Origin: Brachybacterium ginsengisoli
GTDB lineage: Bacteria > Actinomycetota > Actinomycetes > Actinomycetales > Dermabacteraceae
Length of the DNA stretch: 64,000 nucleotides
Assembly: GCF_002407065.1 (NCBI RefSeq)
Contig: NZ_CP023564.1
Span: forward strand, 1,612,001-1,676,000
Reading direction: 5' to 3'
The position numbers and the translations under genes were made by a program. Below, one piece after another: positions 21,079 to 33,162 of this stretch. Under the pieces are notes generated by a model. The model worked only from the letters and a program-made list of their open reading frames with translations, was not told the origin of the DNA and made no database searches. Positions within the stretch are counted from its first letter, which is position 1. Every line of letters starts with the position of its first letter.

Positions 21079-23427
21079 ATGGACCTGACCTTCACCCCGC
21101 TGGATCCCGCCGCCCACGCCGAGCTGCTGCACGGCTGGCTCGCCACCGAACGCTCCCGCTTCTGGGGCATGACGGAGCACAGCCCTGCCCAGGTGTTCGC
21201 CTACCTCGACCGCATCGCCGCCTCCGAGCACGAGCAGGGCTGGATCGGTGCGCGCGACGGCGCACCGCTCGTCTACGTCGAGACCTACGACCCCGCGCAT
21301 CTGCTGCCAGACGGGCTGCTCGCGCCCGAGCCCGGAGACCTCGGCATGCACCTGCTCATCGCGCCGCCGTCCGGGACTCCCGAGCACGGGCTCACCGCCG
21401 CGGTGATGGGGAAGGTGGTCTCCTGGTGCCTGCATGAGCGCGGCGCCGCCCGCGTGGTCGTCGAGCCCGACGAGCGCAACACCGCGGTGCTCGCGAAGAA
21501 CGCGGCGGCCGGCTTCCGGGTGCTGGAGCACGTCCTGCTCCCCGAGGGGGCCGGCGCCAAGCGCGCGGCGCTCAGCGTCTGCACCCGCGCGGACTTCGAC
21601 GCCTCGCCCCTCGGTCCCGGGACGAGGCCCACCGCCCACCTCCGCCCCGACACCGGGGAGCGGGCCCACCGCCATCTCGTCGCGAAGGCGCTCGCCGAGC
21701 TCTCCCACGAGCGGGTGCTCGCCCCGGAGCCGGACGGCGAGGGCGGCTTCGCGCTCGGGGTCCCCGGGACCGAGGTCCGCTACCACTTCTCCGCCCGGGT
21801 GCTGCCGCTCGAGCACTGGCTCATCGATCCCGTCTCGATCACCCGCACCGTGGGAGGCGCCCGCACGCCGCTGGACGTGCAGGTCCTCGTCGCCGAGCTG
21901 CAGGACGTCCTCGCCATCCCGGACGGCCTCCTGTCCACCTACCTCGAGGAGCTCGCCTCCACCTTCGCGGCCCGCTGCGCGACCCTCGACGAGGGCCGAC
22001 GCGGCGAGCGGCCGTCGGCCGAGGACCTCCTGTGCGCGGACCTGCCGCAGATCGAGGCCGCGATGACCGAGGGACATCCGGGCTTCCTCGCGAACAACGG
22101 CCGCATCGGCTTCTCCCTGCCCGACTACCGCGACTACGCCCCGGAACAGGGCCGCTCGACGCGTCTGGAGTGGGTCGCGATGCGGCGCGAGCAGAGTCAC
22201 CTCGCCCTCGGCGAGGGGCTCACCGAGGAGGATCACGCCGTCTGGTCGCTGTCGCCGGAGGAGCGGCATGCCCTCGAGGGGCGTCTGGCCGGCCGTGGCC
22301 TCGACCCGTCGGACTACCACCTGATGCCCATGCACCCCTGGCAGGCGGAGCATCGTCTGCCGATCACCTTCGCGCCGGACATCGCGCGCGGAGACCTCGT
22401 GCCCCTCGGCGCCGGCGGCGACGAGATGCAGCCCCAGCAGTCCCTGCGCACCTTCCTCAACCGCACCCGACCCGGCGCCCCCTACGTGAAGGTCGCCCTC
22501 GCGATCCAGAACATGGGGTTCCTGCGCGGCCTGTCCCCGCACTACATGCGGGACACCCCCGCGATCAACGACTGGCTCGCCGCGCTCGTCGCGGAGGATC
22601 CCGAGCTCTCCGCCCAGGGCTTCCGCGTGCTGCGTGAGCGCGCGGCGATCGGGTACACGGGTGACGCCTACCACCGCACCCGCACCACGAACCCGCACCG
22701 CAAGATGCTCGCGGCGCTGTGGCGCGAGAGCCCCGCCGCGCAGCTCGCGCCGGGGGAGCGGGCCTTCACCATGGCGGCGCTGCTGCACCGCGACCACGAG
22801 GGCCGCTCCTTCGCCGCGGCGATGCTGCGTGCGTCGGGGCTGCCGCCCGAGCAGTGGCTCGCCGGGTACCTGCGCGCCTCTCTGCGCCCGCTCGTCCACC
22901 TCCTCCTCGCCCACGACGTGGTGGTCATGCCCCACGGCGAGAACCTCATCCTGCGGGTGCGCGAGCAGCAGGTGGTCGGCGCCTTCTACAAGGACATCGG
23001 CGAGGAGATGGCAGTGGTGGGGCACCGCCCGCTGCCGGACGGGATGGAGCGAGTGCGGGCCGTGGTGCCGGGGGAGGAGAAGGCGCTGTCGATCTTCACC
23101 GACGTCTTCGACGGGGTGCTGCGCCACCTGGCCGGCATCCTCGACGCCGACGGGATCCTTCCGGCAGACCGTTTCTGGCGTCAGGTCGCCGGCGTGCTCG
23201 ACGAGTACGAGGCGGACCACCCGGATCTGGCCCGCGGCCTCGCCGGCGATGTGGAGCTGCGCACCGGCTCCTTCGCCCACTCGTGCCTGAACCGGCTGCA
23301 GCTGCGCAACACCCTGCAGATGGTGGACCTCGGAGACCAGTCCTCCTCGCTGCTCCATGCGGGGAGGATGGCGAACCCCGTCGCGAGGGTCGGCGTCTCC
23401 ACCGGTCGCCCACCGTCCGGATGCTGA
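21079..23427 (+). CDS. fused DesC-DesD: acyltransferase plus IucA/IucC siderophore synthetase
   Basis: One 782-residue reading frame contains two enzymes that are separate in Streptomyces. Residues 1 to about 172 form an AlcB/DesC-type GNAT acyltransferase (SRFWGM, a MHLLI strand, VEPDERN, KNAAAGFRVLEH) that would acylate N-hydroxycadaverine. After a linker, residues about 192-782 form a NIS synthetase of the IucA/IucC family with GHPGFLANNGRIGFS, MPMHPWQ, VMPHGENL and FYKDIGEEM, which joins and cyclises the units. The length equals DesC plus DesD, with no frameshift or internal start needed. AGGAGA precedes the ATG. The cyclic product (desferrioxamine E-like) is inference. Confidence 0.9.
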   Translation: MDLTFTPLDPAAHAELLHGWLATERSRFWGMTEHSPAQVFAYLDRIAASEHEQGWIGARDGAPLVYVETYDPAHLLPDGLLAPEPGDLGMHLLIAPPSGTPEHGLTAAVMGKVVSWCLHERGAARVVVEPDERNTAVLAKNAAAGFRVLEHVLLPEGAGAKRAALSVCTRADFDASPLGPGTRPTAHLRPDTGERAHRHLVAKALAELSHERVLAPEPDGEGGFALGVPGTEVRYHFSARVLPLEHWLIDPVSITRTVGGARTPLDVQVLVAELQDVLAIPDGLLSTYLEELASTFAARCATLDEGRRGERPSAEDLLCADLPQIEAAMTEGHPGFLANNGRIGFSLPDYRDYAPEQGRSTRLEWVAMRREQSHLALGEGLTEEDHAVWSLSPEERHALEGRLAGRGLDPSDYHLMPMHPWQAEHRLPITFAPDIARGDLVPLGAGGDEMQPQQSLRTFLNRTRPGAPYVKVALAIQNMGFLRGLSPHYMRDTPAINDWLAALVAEDPELSAQGFRVLRERAAIGYTGDAYHRTRTTNPHRKMLAALWRESPAAQLAPGERAFTMAALLHRDHEGRSFAAAMLRASGLPPEQWLAGYLRASLRPLVHLLLAHDVVVMPHGENLILRVREQQVVGAFYKDIGEEMAVVGHRPLPDGMERVRAVVPGEEKALSIFTDVFDGVLRHLAGILDADGILPADRFWRQVAGVLDEYEADHPDLARGLAGDVELRTGSFAHSCLNRLQLRNTLQMVDLGDQSSSLLHAGRMANPVARVGVSTGRPPSGC

Positions 23428-23450
23428 CACCACCATCTCGCATGGCGGCG

Positions 23451-23456
23451 TAGCAT
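23451..23456 (+). promoter_or_regulatory. -10 box of ilvD (leaderless type)
   Basis: TAGCAT lies exactly six bases before the ilvD ATG and no ribosome site is present, so ilvD probably has its own leaderless promoter independent of the siderophore operon that ends 35 bases upstream. Confidence 0.5.
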
Positions 23457-23462
23457 GGCGGC

Positions 23463-25295
23463 ATGGCTCAGCTCCGATCCCGCACCTCCACCCATGGCCG
23501 CAACATGGCAGGCGCCCGCGCCCTCTGGCGCGCCACCGGCATGAAGAGCGGCGACTTCGGCAAACCGATCATCGCGATCGCGAACTCGTACACGCAGTTC
23601 GTCCCCGGCCACGTGCACCTCAAGAACATGGGCGACCTGGTCGCCTCGGCGATCGCCGAGTCGGGCGGCATCTCCAAGGAGTTCAACACCATCGCGGTGG
23701 ACGACGGCATCGCGATGGGCCACGGCGGCATGCTCTACTCGCTGCCCAGCCGCGACATCATCGCCGACTCCATCGAATACATGGTCAATGCGCACACGGC
23801 GGATGCCCTCGTGTGCATCTCGAACTGCGACAAGATCACCCCCGGCCATCTGATGGCCGCGATGCGGCTGAACATCCCGGTCATCTTCGTCTCCGGCGGC
23901 CCCTCCGAGTCCGGCAAGCCGGTCGAGGGCGTCACCGACGGACGCATCGACCTGGTGGACGCGATGTCGCTGTCCGCGGACGAAACGGTGACCGACGCGC
24001 AGCTCGCCGAGGTCGAGGAGAACGCCTGCCCCACCTGCGGCTCCTGCTCCGGCATGTTCACGGCCAACTCGATGAACTGCCTCACCGAGGTGCTCGGGCT
24101 CTCCCTGCCCGGCAACGGCACCACCCTCGCCACCCACGCCTTCCGCAAGGAGCTCTTCCTCGAGGCCGGGCGGAAGATCGTGGATCTCGCCCGCCGCTAC
24201 TACGAGGACGACGACGAGTCCGTGCTGCCGCGCTCGATCGCGACGAAGGCCGCCTTCTCCAACGCGATGGCGATGGATGTCGCCATGGGCGGCTCGACCA
24301 ACACGATCCTGCACATCCTCGCCGTCGCGATCGAGGGCGGGGTCGACTTCGGCCTGGACGACATCGACCGCATCTCCCGCCTGGTCCCCACGCTCTCCAA
24401 GGTCGCCCCCAACGGCACCGCCCATGTGGAGGACGTCCACCGCGCCGGAGGCATCCCCGCGATCCTCGGCGAGCTGGACCGGGCCGGGCTGCTGGACCAC
24501 ACCATCCACACCGTCCACTCGCCCGACCTCACCAGCTGGCTGGACGAGTGGGACGTGCGCGGCGGCAAGGCGTCGAAGAAGGCTGAGGCCCTGTTCCACG
24601 CCGCTCCCGGAGGTGTGCGCACCACACAGGCGTTCTCCACCACGAACACCTGGGACGACCTGGACCTCGACGGCGAGAACGGCGTGGTCCGCGCCGTGCC
24701 GCACGCCCACACCAAGGACGGCGGTCTCGCCGTGCTGAAGGGCAACCTCGCCCGCGACGGCGCCGTGTTCAAGACCGCCGGCATCACCGAGGACCTCTTC
24801 CACTTCGAGGGCACCGCGGTGGTCTGCGACTCCCAGGAGGAGGCGGTCCAGAAGATCCTCGACAAGACGGTCAAGGCCGGGGACGTCGTGGTGATCCGCT
24901 ACGAGGGCCCGCAGGGAGGCCCGGGCATGCAGGAGATGCTCTACCCGACCTCCTTCCTCAAGGGGCGCGGGCTCGGCAAGACCTGCGCGCTCATCACCGA
25001 CGGCCGCTTCTCCGGCGGCACCAGCGGCGTCTCGATCGGCCACATCTCCCCGGAGGCCGCCGAGGGCGGGCTGATCGGCCTGATCGAGGACGGCGACCGC
25101 ATCATCATCGACGTGGACAAGCGCCTGCTCGAGCTCGACGTGCCCGAGGAGGAGATCGAGCGGCGCCGCACCGCGAAGGGGCCGCTGCCCTGGCGCCCCG
25201 AGAACCGCGAGCGCCAGGTCTCCCAGGCTCTGAAGGTCTACGCGCACCTGGTGCGCTCGGCGACCTACGGCGCGACCCGTCGGCCGCTGGACTGA
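23463..25295 (+). CDS. ilvD: dihydroxy-acid dehydratase IlvD
   Basis: IlvD dehydrates dihydroxy-isovalerate and dihydroxy-methylvalerate, the third common step of valine and isoleucine synthesis. The 610 residues carry C122 in [10 protein letters not shown] and C189, C192 and C195 in [13 protein letters not shown]. The N-terminal motif reads [10 protein letters not shown], like the Escherichia coli enzyme. It lacks the additional cysteine of the [2Fe-2S] mycobacterial and plant type, so an oxygen-sensitive [4Fe-4S] cluster is likely (inference). The start is leaderless. Confidence 0.96.
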   Translation: MAQLRSRTSTHGRNMAGARALWRATGMKSGDFGKPIIAIANSYTQFVPGHVHLKNMGDLVASAIAESGGISKEFNTIAVDDGIAMGHGGMLYSLPSRDIIADSIEYMVNAHTADALVCISNCDKITPGHLMAAMRLNIPVIFVSGGPSESGKPVEGVTDGRIDLVDAMSLSADETVTDAQLAEVEENACPTCGSCSGMFTANSMNCLTEVLGLSLPGNGTTLATHAFRKELFLEAGRKIVDLARRYYEDDDESVLPRSIATKAAFSNAMAMDVAMGGSTNTILHILAVAIEGGVDFGLDDIDRISRLVPTLSKVAPNGTAHVEDVHRAGGIPAILGELDRAGLLDHTIHTVHSPDLTSWLDEWDVRGGKASKKAEALFHAAPGGVRTTQAFSTTNTWDDLDLDGENGVVRAVPHAHTKDGGLAVLKGNLARDGAVFKTAGITEDLFHFEGTAVVCDSQEEAVQKILDKTVKAGDVVVIRYEGPQGGPGMQEMLYPTSFLKGRGLGKTCALITDGRFSGGTSGVSIGHISPEAAEGGLIGLIEDGDRIIIDVDKRLLELDVPEEEIERRRTAKGPLPWRPENRERQVSQALKVYAHLVRSATYGATRRPLD

Positions 25296-25425
25296 GCATG
25301 GCCCGGAGCGCTACCCGCGGCGCCGGTTCCCTCCCGGGAGCGGGCGCCGCAGCGCGCCTCCACCCGGTGGAGTCCGCATGCTGGACTCGTCGGGCAGGCC
25401 CTGTCCGGGCCGCTATGGTGATCCC

Positions 25426-25464
25426 ATGCACACGACGATCCTCGTAGTTACCGAGCGCGGCTGA
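25426..25464 (+). CDS. ilv leader peptide MHTTILVVTERG
   Basis: A 12-codon reading frame contains four consecutive branched-chain codons, ATC-CTC-GTA-GTT (Ile-Leu-Val-Val), at 25438-25449. Its stop lies 32 bases before a rho-independent terminator and about 155 bases before ilvB. The Val and Leu codons sit in an RNA stem. It has no ribosome site but a -10 box six bases upstream, so it would be translated as a leaderless message. It is regulatory, with no expected product function. Confidence 0.75.
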   Translation: MHTTILVVTERG

Positions 25465-25495
25465 CGCCCGTTCGTCCTACGAGCACGTCACCCGC

Positions 25496-25529
25496 GCCCC
25501 TCCCTGAGCCCCAGGCGGAGGGGCTTTTT
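25496..25529 (+). terminator. rho-independent attenuator before ilvB
   Basis: GCCCCTCC (25496-25503) pairs with GGAGGGGC (25517-25524), and five T residues follow at 25525-25529. CTG and CAG inside the loop can extend the hairpin. It is the only hairpin in the window with a real T-run. Confidence 0.85.
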
Positions 25530-25618
25530 CGTGTCCCGGCCGGGAGGCGAGCAGCAGGGGAGGGGATTCCCCGCAGTGCACCGCCACAACCACCGTCCGA
25601 GACGACGAAGGAGTTCCG

Positions 25619-29105
<3,487 letters not shown>

Positions 29106-29124
29106 TCTGCGATCGTCGACCGCG

Positions 29125-29158
29125 CGGCGGGTGCACCCCAGCAGGGGAGCACCCGCCG
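29125..29158 (+). terminator. terminator of the ilvBNC operon
   Basis: CGGCGGGTGC (29125-29134) pairs with GCACCCGCCG (29149-29158), ten perfect pairs, and an inner CCCC/GGGG stem closes on an AGCA loop. There is no T-run. It lies 20 bases after the ilvC stop. Confidence 0.65.
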
Positions 29159-29213
29159 TCGTCGTCCGAGGGATCACCGCAGTCTCGAATCCTGACCTCC
29201 CAGCCCGAATGGC

Positions 29214-29234
29214 GGACAGCGCAGTACGCTGTCC
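29214..29234 (+). promoter_or_regulatory. operator-like dyad over the serA -10 box
   Basis: GGACAGCG (29214-29221) and CGCTGTCC (29227-29234) form a perfect eight-base inverted repeat with a five-base centre. The hexamer TACGCT (29225-29230) lies in the middle and could be the serA -10 box. A protein bound here would compete with RNA polymerase. The regulator is unknown. Confidence 0.5.
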
Positions 29235-29292
29235 TCGGTTCCGATGACGGCTGCGTCGTCGGCCGTCCCACCCCTTTCCGAAAGGCACCCCC

Positions 29293-30900
29293 GTGACGCG
29301 TCCCGTCGTGCTGCTCGCCGAAGAACTCTCGCCCGCCACCATCGAGGTCTTCGGTGATGACGCCGATGTCCGCCACGTCGACGGCACCGACCGCGGTGCG
29401 CTGCTGGCCGCCGTGGCCGACGCCGACGCCCTGCTGGTCCGCTCCGCGACGACGGTCGACGCCGAGGTCTTCGCGGCCGCCCGCTCGCTGAAGGTCGTCG
29501 CCCGTGCGGGCGTGGGCCTGGACAACGTCGACGTCCCCGCCGCCACGAGCGCGGGCGTCATGGTCATCAACGCCCCCACCTCCAACATCACCTCGGCCGC
29601 CGAGCTGGCGGTCGCGCTGATCCTCGCCTCCCTGCGCAACCTCGGGCGCGCCGACGCGTCGGTGAAGGCGGGTCGGTGGGAGCGCAAGCAGCTCACCGGT
29701 GTCGAGCTGCTGGGCAAGACCGTCGGTGTCGTGGGCTTCGGCCGCATCGGCCAGCTCGTCGCCGAGCGCCTGCGCCCCTTCGGCGTGAACCTCCTGGCGT
29801 ACGACCCCTACGTGAACCATGCCCGCGCCGCCGAGCTCGGTGCGCGCGTCGTGGAGCTCGACCAGCTGATGCGCGAGTCGGACATCGTCACCGTGCACAT
29901 GCCGAAGACCCCCGAGACCACCGGGCTGATCGGCGCCGAGGAGTTCGCGCTGGCCAAGCCCGACCTGCACGTGGTCAACGCCGCCCGCGGCGGCCTGATC
30001 GACGAGGAGGCGCTGCACGTGGCGCTGACCACGGGTCAGATCGCCGCCGCCGCCCTGGACGTCTACAGCTCCGAGCCGCCGGCCGCCTCCGAGACGGCCA
30101 AGCGCCTGCTCGAGCTCGACAACGTCACCCTCACCCCGCACCTCGGCGCCTCCACCGCCGAAGCCCAGGAGAAGGCCGGCGTCGCGGTCGCGAAGTCGGT
30201 GCGCCTCGCACTGGCCGGCGAGCTGGTCCCGGACGCGGTGAACGTCGCCGGCGGCGCGATCGACGACGAGGTGCGCCCCGGCGTCGCCCTCGCCGATCGG
30301 CTCGGCCAGCTCTTCACCACTCTCGCGGGGGAGGCCCCCGAGCTGCTGGACATCGAGGTGCACGGCGAGATCGCGACGCGCGACGTCACCGCGCTGAAGC
30401 TCTCCGCCCTGCGCGGTCTCTTCCGCTCCGTGGTAACCGAGCAGGTCAGCTACGTCAACGCGCCCGTCCTCGCCGAGGAGCGCGGCATCGGCGTGCAGCT
30501 CGTGACCGACGAGACCTCCGAGCGCTTCCGCAACGTCATCACGCTGCGCGGCACCCTGCGCAGCGGCGAGGTCGTCAGCGTCTCCGGCACGCTCAGCGGC
30601 GTGGACCAGGAGCACAAGCTCACCGAGGTCTTCGGCCACGCCCTGGACCTCGCCATGAGCGACCACCTGCTGATCATCCGGTACGAGGACGGCCCGGGCC
30701 TGATCGGCACCTACGGCCAGCGCCTCGGTGCGGCCGGCATCAACATCGCCGGCATGCAGGTCTCCCGCGCCGGCAGCGTCCGGGGCGCCGAGGCGCTCGT
30801 CGTGCTGAACCTCGACGAGTCCGTCGACCGCGAGTTCGCCGAGGAGCTCGGCGCCGCGATCGAGGCGCGCTCCATCCACGCCGTCGATCTCGTCTACTGA
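29293..30900 (+). CDS. serA: D-3-phosphoglycerate dehydrogenase SerA
   Basis: SerA makes 3-phosphohydroxypyruvate, the first step of serine synthesis. The 535-residue long form has the NAD domain ([16 protein letters not shown]), the [12 protein letters not shown] catalytic region and [12 protein letters not shown]. These are followed by the intervening ASB domain and a C-terminal ACT domain with [18 protein letters not shown] that would bind serine. It starts at GTG 29293 with GAAAGG upstream. It has its own promoter region with an operator-like dyad and is followed by leuB after 34 bases. Confidence 0.96.
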   Translation: MTRPVVLLAEELSPATIEVFGDDADVRHVDGTDRGALLAAVADADALLVRSATTVDAEVFAAARSLKVVARAGVGLDNVDVPAATSAGVMVINAPTSNITSAAELAVALILASLRNLGRADASVKAGRWERKQLTGVELLGKTVGVVGFGRIGQLVAERLRPFGVNLLAYDPYVNHARAAELGARVVELDQLMRESDIVTVHMPKTPETTGLIGAEEFALAKPDLHVVNAARGGLIDEEALHVALTTGQIAAAALDVYSSEPPAASETAKRLLELDNVTLTPHLGASTAEAQEKAGVAVAKSVRLALAGELVPDAVNVAGGAIDDEVRPGVALADRLGQLFTTLAGEAPELLDIEVHGEIATRDVTALKLSALRGLFRSVVTEQVSYVNAPVLAEERGIGVQLVTDETSERFRNVITLRGTLRSGEVVSVSGTLSGVDQEHKLTEVFGHALDLAMSDHLLIIRYEDGPGLIGTYGQRLGAAGINIAGMQVSRAGSVRGAEALVVLNLDESVDREFAEELGAAIEARSIHAVDLVY

Positions 30901-30934
30901 TCCCCGTCCTGTCCCTCGTCGAGGAGAACACGCC

Positions 30935-32011
30935 ATGAGCACCCCCACCCCCGGATCCGCCAGCACCCTGCGCCTCGCCGTCATCGAGGGCGACGGCATC
31001 GGCAAGGAGGTCGTCCCGCAGGGCGTGCGCGCGCTACGCGCCGCCCTCGAGCCGGCCGGCGTCACCGTCGAGACCACCGACTTCGACCTCGGCGCGGGTC
31101 GCTGGCACCGCACCGGCGAGACGCTGACCGACGAGGACATGGCCCGCCTCGCCGAGCACGACGCGATCCTGCTCGGCGCCGTGGGCGATCCGGGGGTGCC
31201 CTCGGGCGTGCTCGAGCGCGGACTCCTGCTGAAGCTCCGCTTCGCCTTCGACCACTACGTGAACCTGCGCCCCACCCGGCTGTTCCCGGGCGTGAGCTCC
31301 CCGCTGGCGAACCCCGGCGAGATGGACTTCGTGGTGGTGCGCGAGGGCACCGAGGGGCCTTACGTCGGCAACGGAGGCTCGCTCCGCACGGGCACCGATC
31401 TCGAGGTCGCCACCGAGGTCTCGCTGAACACCGCCGTCGGGGTCGAGCGCGTGGTCCGCTACGCCTTCGAGCAGGCCGAGAGCCGCCGCAGGAAGCTCAC
31501 CCTCGTGCACAAGCACAACGTGCTGGTCCACGCCGGTCACCTCTACCGCCGCATCGTCGAGAAGGTCGGCGCGGAGCACCCCGAGGTCGAGGTCGATTAC
31601 GCCCACGTCGACGCGATGATGATCTACCTGGTGCAGGACCCGTCCCGCTTCGACGTGATCGTCACCGACAACCTCTTCGGCGACATCGTCACGGATCTCG
31701 CCGGCGCCGTGGGCGGCGGCATCGGGCTGGCCGCGAGCGGCAACATCAACCCCACCGGCGCCTACCCCTCGATGTTCGAGCCGGTGCACGGCTCCGCTCC
31801 GGACATCGCCGGGAAGGATCTCGCCGACCCCACCGCCACGGTGCTCTCGATCGCGATCATGCTGGACCACCTGGGCCACGTCGAGCCGGCAGCGGCAGTG
31901 CGTGCTGCCGTCGAGAACGACGTCGCCGCCCGCGCCGGCTCCGAGGAGCTCTCCGGCCGCGGCACCGCTGCGATCGGGGACGCCCTGGTCGCCGCGATCT
32001 CCGGTCGCTGA
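30935..32011 (+). CDS. leuB: 3-isopropylmalate dehydrogenase LeuB
   Basis: LeuB oxidatively decarboxylates 3-isopropylmalate in leucine synthesis. It probably also acts on citramalate-derived methylmalate for isoleucine here, because cimA is nearby. The 358 residues show EGDGIGKEV, the substrate loop around [23 protein letters not shown], the metal-site aspartates in [13 protein letters not shown], and [20 protein letters not shown] precedes ATG 30935. It is separate from leuCD, which lie 18 kb away under an IclR regulator. Confidence 0.95.
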   Translation: MSTPTPGSASTLRLAVIEGDGIGKEVVPQGVRALRAALEPAGVTVETTDFDLGAGRWHRTGETLTDEDMARLAEHDAILLGAVGDPGVPSGVLERGLLLKLRFAFDHYVNLRPTRLFPGVSSPLANPGEMDFVVVREGTEGPYVGNGGSLRTGTDLEVATEVSLNTAVGVERVVRYAFEQAESRRRKLTLVHKHNVLVHAGHLYRRIVEKVGAEHPEVEVDYAHVDAMMIYLVQDPSRFDVIVTDNLFGDIVTDLAGAVGGGIGLAASGNINPTGAYPSMFEPVHGSAPDIAGKDLADPTATVLSIAIMLDHLGHVEPAAAVRAAVENDVAARAGSEELSGRGTAAIGDALVAAISGR

Positions 32012-32065
32012 CGCCCCGGCCCTGACAGACTGACCCCGCCCGTCCCCATCACCGAGGAGACCCCC

Positions 32066-33157
32066 GTGAGCGCGCTCGACTTCACCCAGACCAGCACGAC
32101 CCGTCGCACCGGCGACGCCGAGCGCGCACAGATCCTCGCCGACCCCGGGTTCGGGTCCCACTTCACCGACTTCATGGCGCATGCGCGCTGGACGGCGGAG
32201 GGCGGCTGGGAGACGTCGGAGGTCCTCCCGTACGGGCCCCTGCAGCTCTCCCCGGCCGCCGCGGTCCTTCACTACGGCCAGGAGATCTTCGAGGGCCTGA
32301 AGGCGTTCCGGCATGCCGACGGCTCGATCTGGACCTTCCGCCCCGAGGTGAACGCCGAGCGCCTGCAGCGCTCCGCGCGACGACTCGCGCTGCCCGAGCT
32401 GCCCACCGAGGAGTTCCTCGCCTCGCTGCGCGCGGTGGTCGCCGCCGACGAGCCGTGGGTCCCGGAGGCGACCAGCGAGGAGTCGCTGTACCTGCGTCCC
32501 TTCATGTTCGCGAGCGAGGAGTTCCTCGGCGTGCGGGCATCGCACACCGTGGACTACTACGTCATCGCCTCACCGGCAGGTCCGTACTTCCCGCGCGGCG
32601 TGCAGCCGCTGGTCGTGTGGATCACCGACGAGTACGCCCGCGCCGGCGCCGGCGGCACCGGCGCCGCCAAGTGCGGCGGCAACTACGCCTCCTCGCTGCT
32701 GGGGAAGCGCGAGGCCGCCGAGCACGGTGCCGACGAGGTGCTCTTCCTCGACTCGGAGACGCACACCAGCATCGACGAGCTCTCCGGCATGAACGTCTTC
32801 GCGGTGACCCGCGACGGCCGCCTGCTCACCCCGGCGCTGACCGGCTCGATCCTCGAGGGCGTCACCCGCGCCTCGATCCTCCGCCTGGCCGAGGATCGCG
32901 GGCTGGGCGTGAGCGAGCAGCCGCTCGTGATGAGCGAGGTGCTCGAGCAGCTGGCCAGCGGCGAGATCACCGAGATGTTCGCCTGCGGGACCGCCGCGGT
33001 GATCAACCCGATCGGTGAGTTCAAGGCCCACGGCGGCACCTGGACCGTCGGCGACGGCGGTTCGGGAGAGACCACCCTGGCGCTGCGCAAGGAGCTCACG
33101 GACATCCAGTACGGCCGGATCGCCGACCGTCACGGCTGGCTGACCAGGCTGGTCTGA
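32066..33157 (+). CDS. ilvE: branched-chain amino acid aminotransferase IlvE
   Basis: This PLP enzyme performs the last step of valine, leucine and isoleucine synthesis with glutamate. The 363-residue class IV aminotransferase has GQEIFEGLKAFR, YLRPFMFASEEFLG, the PLP lysine in AAKCGGNYASSL and EITEMFACGTAAVINPIG. The start is GTG 32066 with GAGGAGA six bases upstream. The cimA gene begins six bases after the stop without its own ribosome site, so it is probably translated by reinitiation. Confidence 0.95.
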   Translation: MSALDFTQTSTTRRTGDAERAQILADPGFGSHFTDFMAHARWTAEGGWETSEVLPYGPLQLSPAAAVLHYGQEIFEGLKAFRHADGSIWTFRPEVNAERLQRSARRLALPELPTEEFLASLRAVVAADEPWVPEATSEESLYLRPFMFASEEFLGVRASHTVDYYVIASPAGPYFPRGVQPLVVWITDEYARAGAGGTGAAKCGGNYASSLLGKREAAEHGADEVLFLDSETHTSIDELSGMNVFAVTRDGRLLTPALTGSILEGVTRASILRLAEDRGLGVSEQPLVMSEVLEQLASGEITEMFACGTAAVINPIGEFKAHGGTWTVGDGGSGETTLALRKELTDIQYGRIADRHGWLTRLV

Positions 33158-33162
33158 GCGCG

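Larger units (their letters stand above)
25414..25530 (+). promoter_or_regulatory. ilvBNC attenuator: leaderless leader peptide, alternative stems and terminator
   Basis: TATGGT (25414-25419) lies six bases before the leader-peptide ATG. CTCGTAG (25441-25447), which covers the Leu-Val codons, pairs with CTACGAG (25477-25483). A second alternative stem joins 25455-25466 to 25486-25497, eleven pairs with one C-C mismatch, and reaches into the 5' arm of the terminator. The terminator itself is at 25496-25529. Ribosome stalling at Ile-Leu-Val-Val codons would free these segments for alternative pairing and allow read-through into ilvB when branched-chain aminoacyl-tRNA is scarce. The mechanism is inferred from the known attenuation of ilvBNC in other actinobacteria. 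Confidence 0.75.

Noticed and set aside
25296..25618. T-box or metabolite riboswitch upstream of ilvB
   Set aside because: I find no T-box sequence element and the leader is short. The Ile-Leu-Val-Val peptide and terminator explain the region better.
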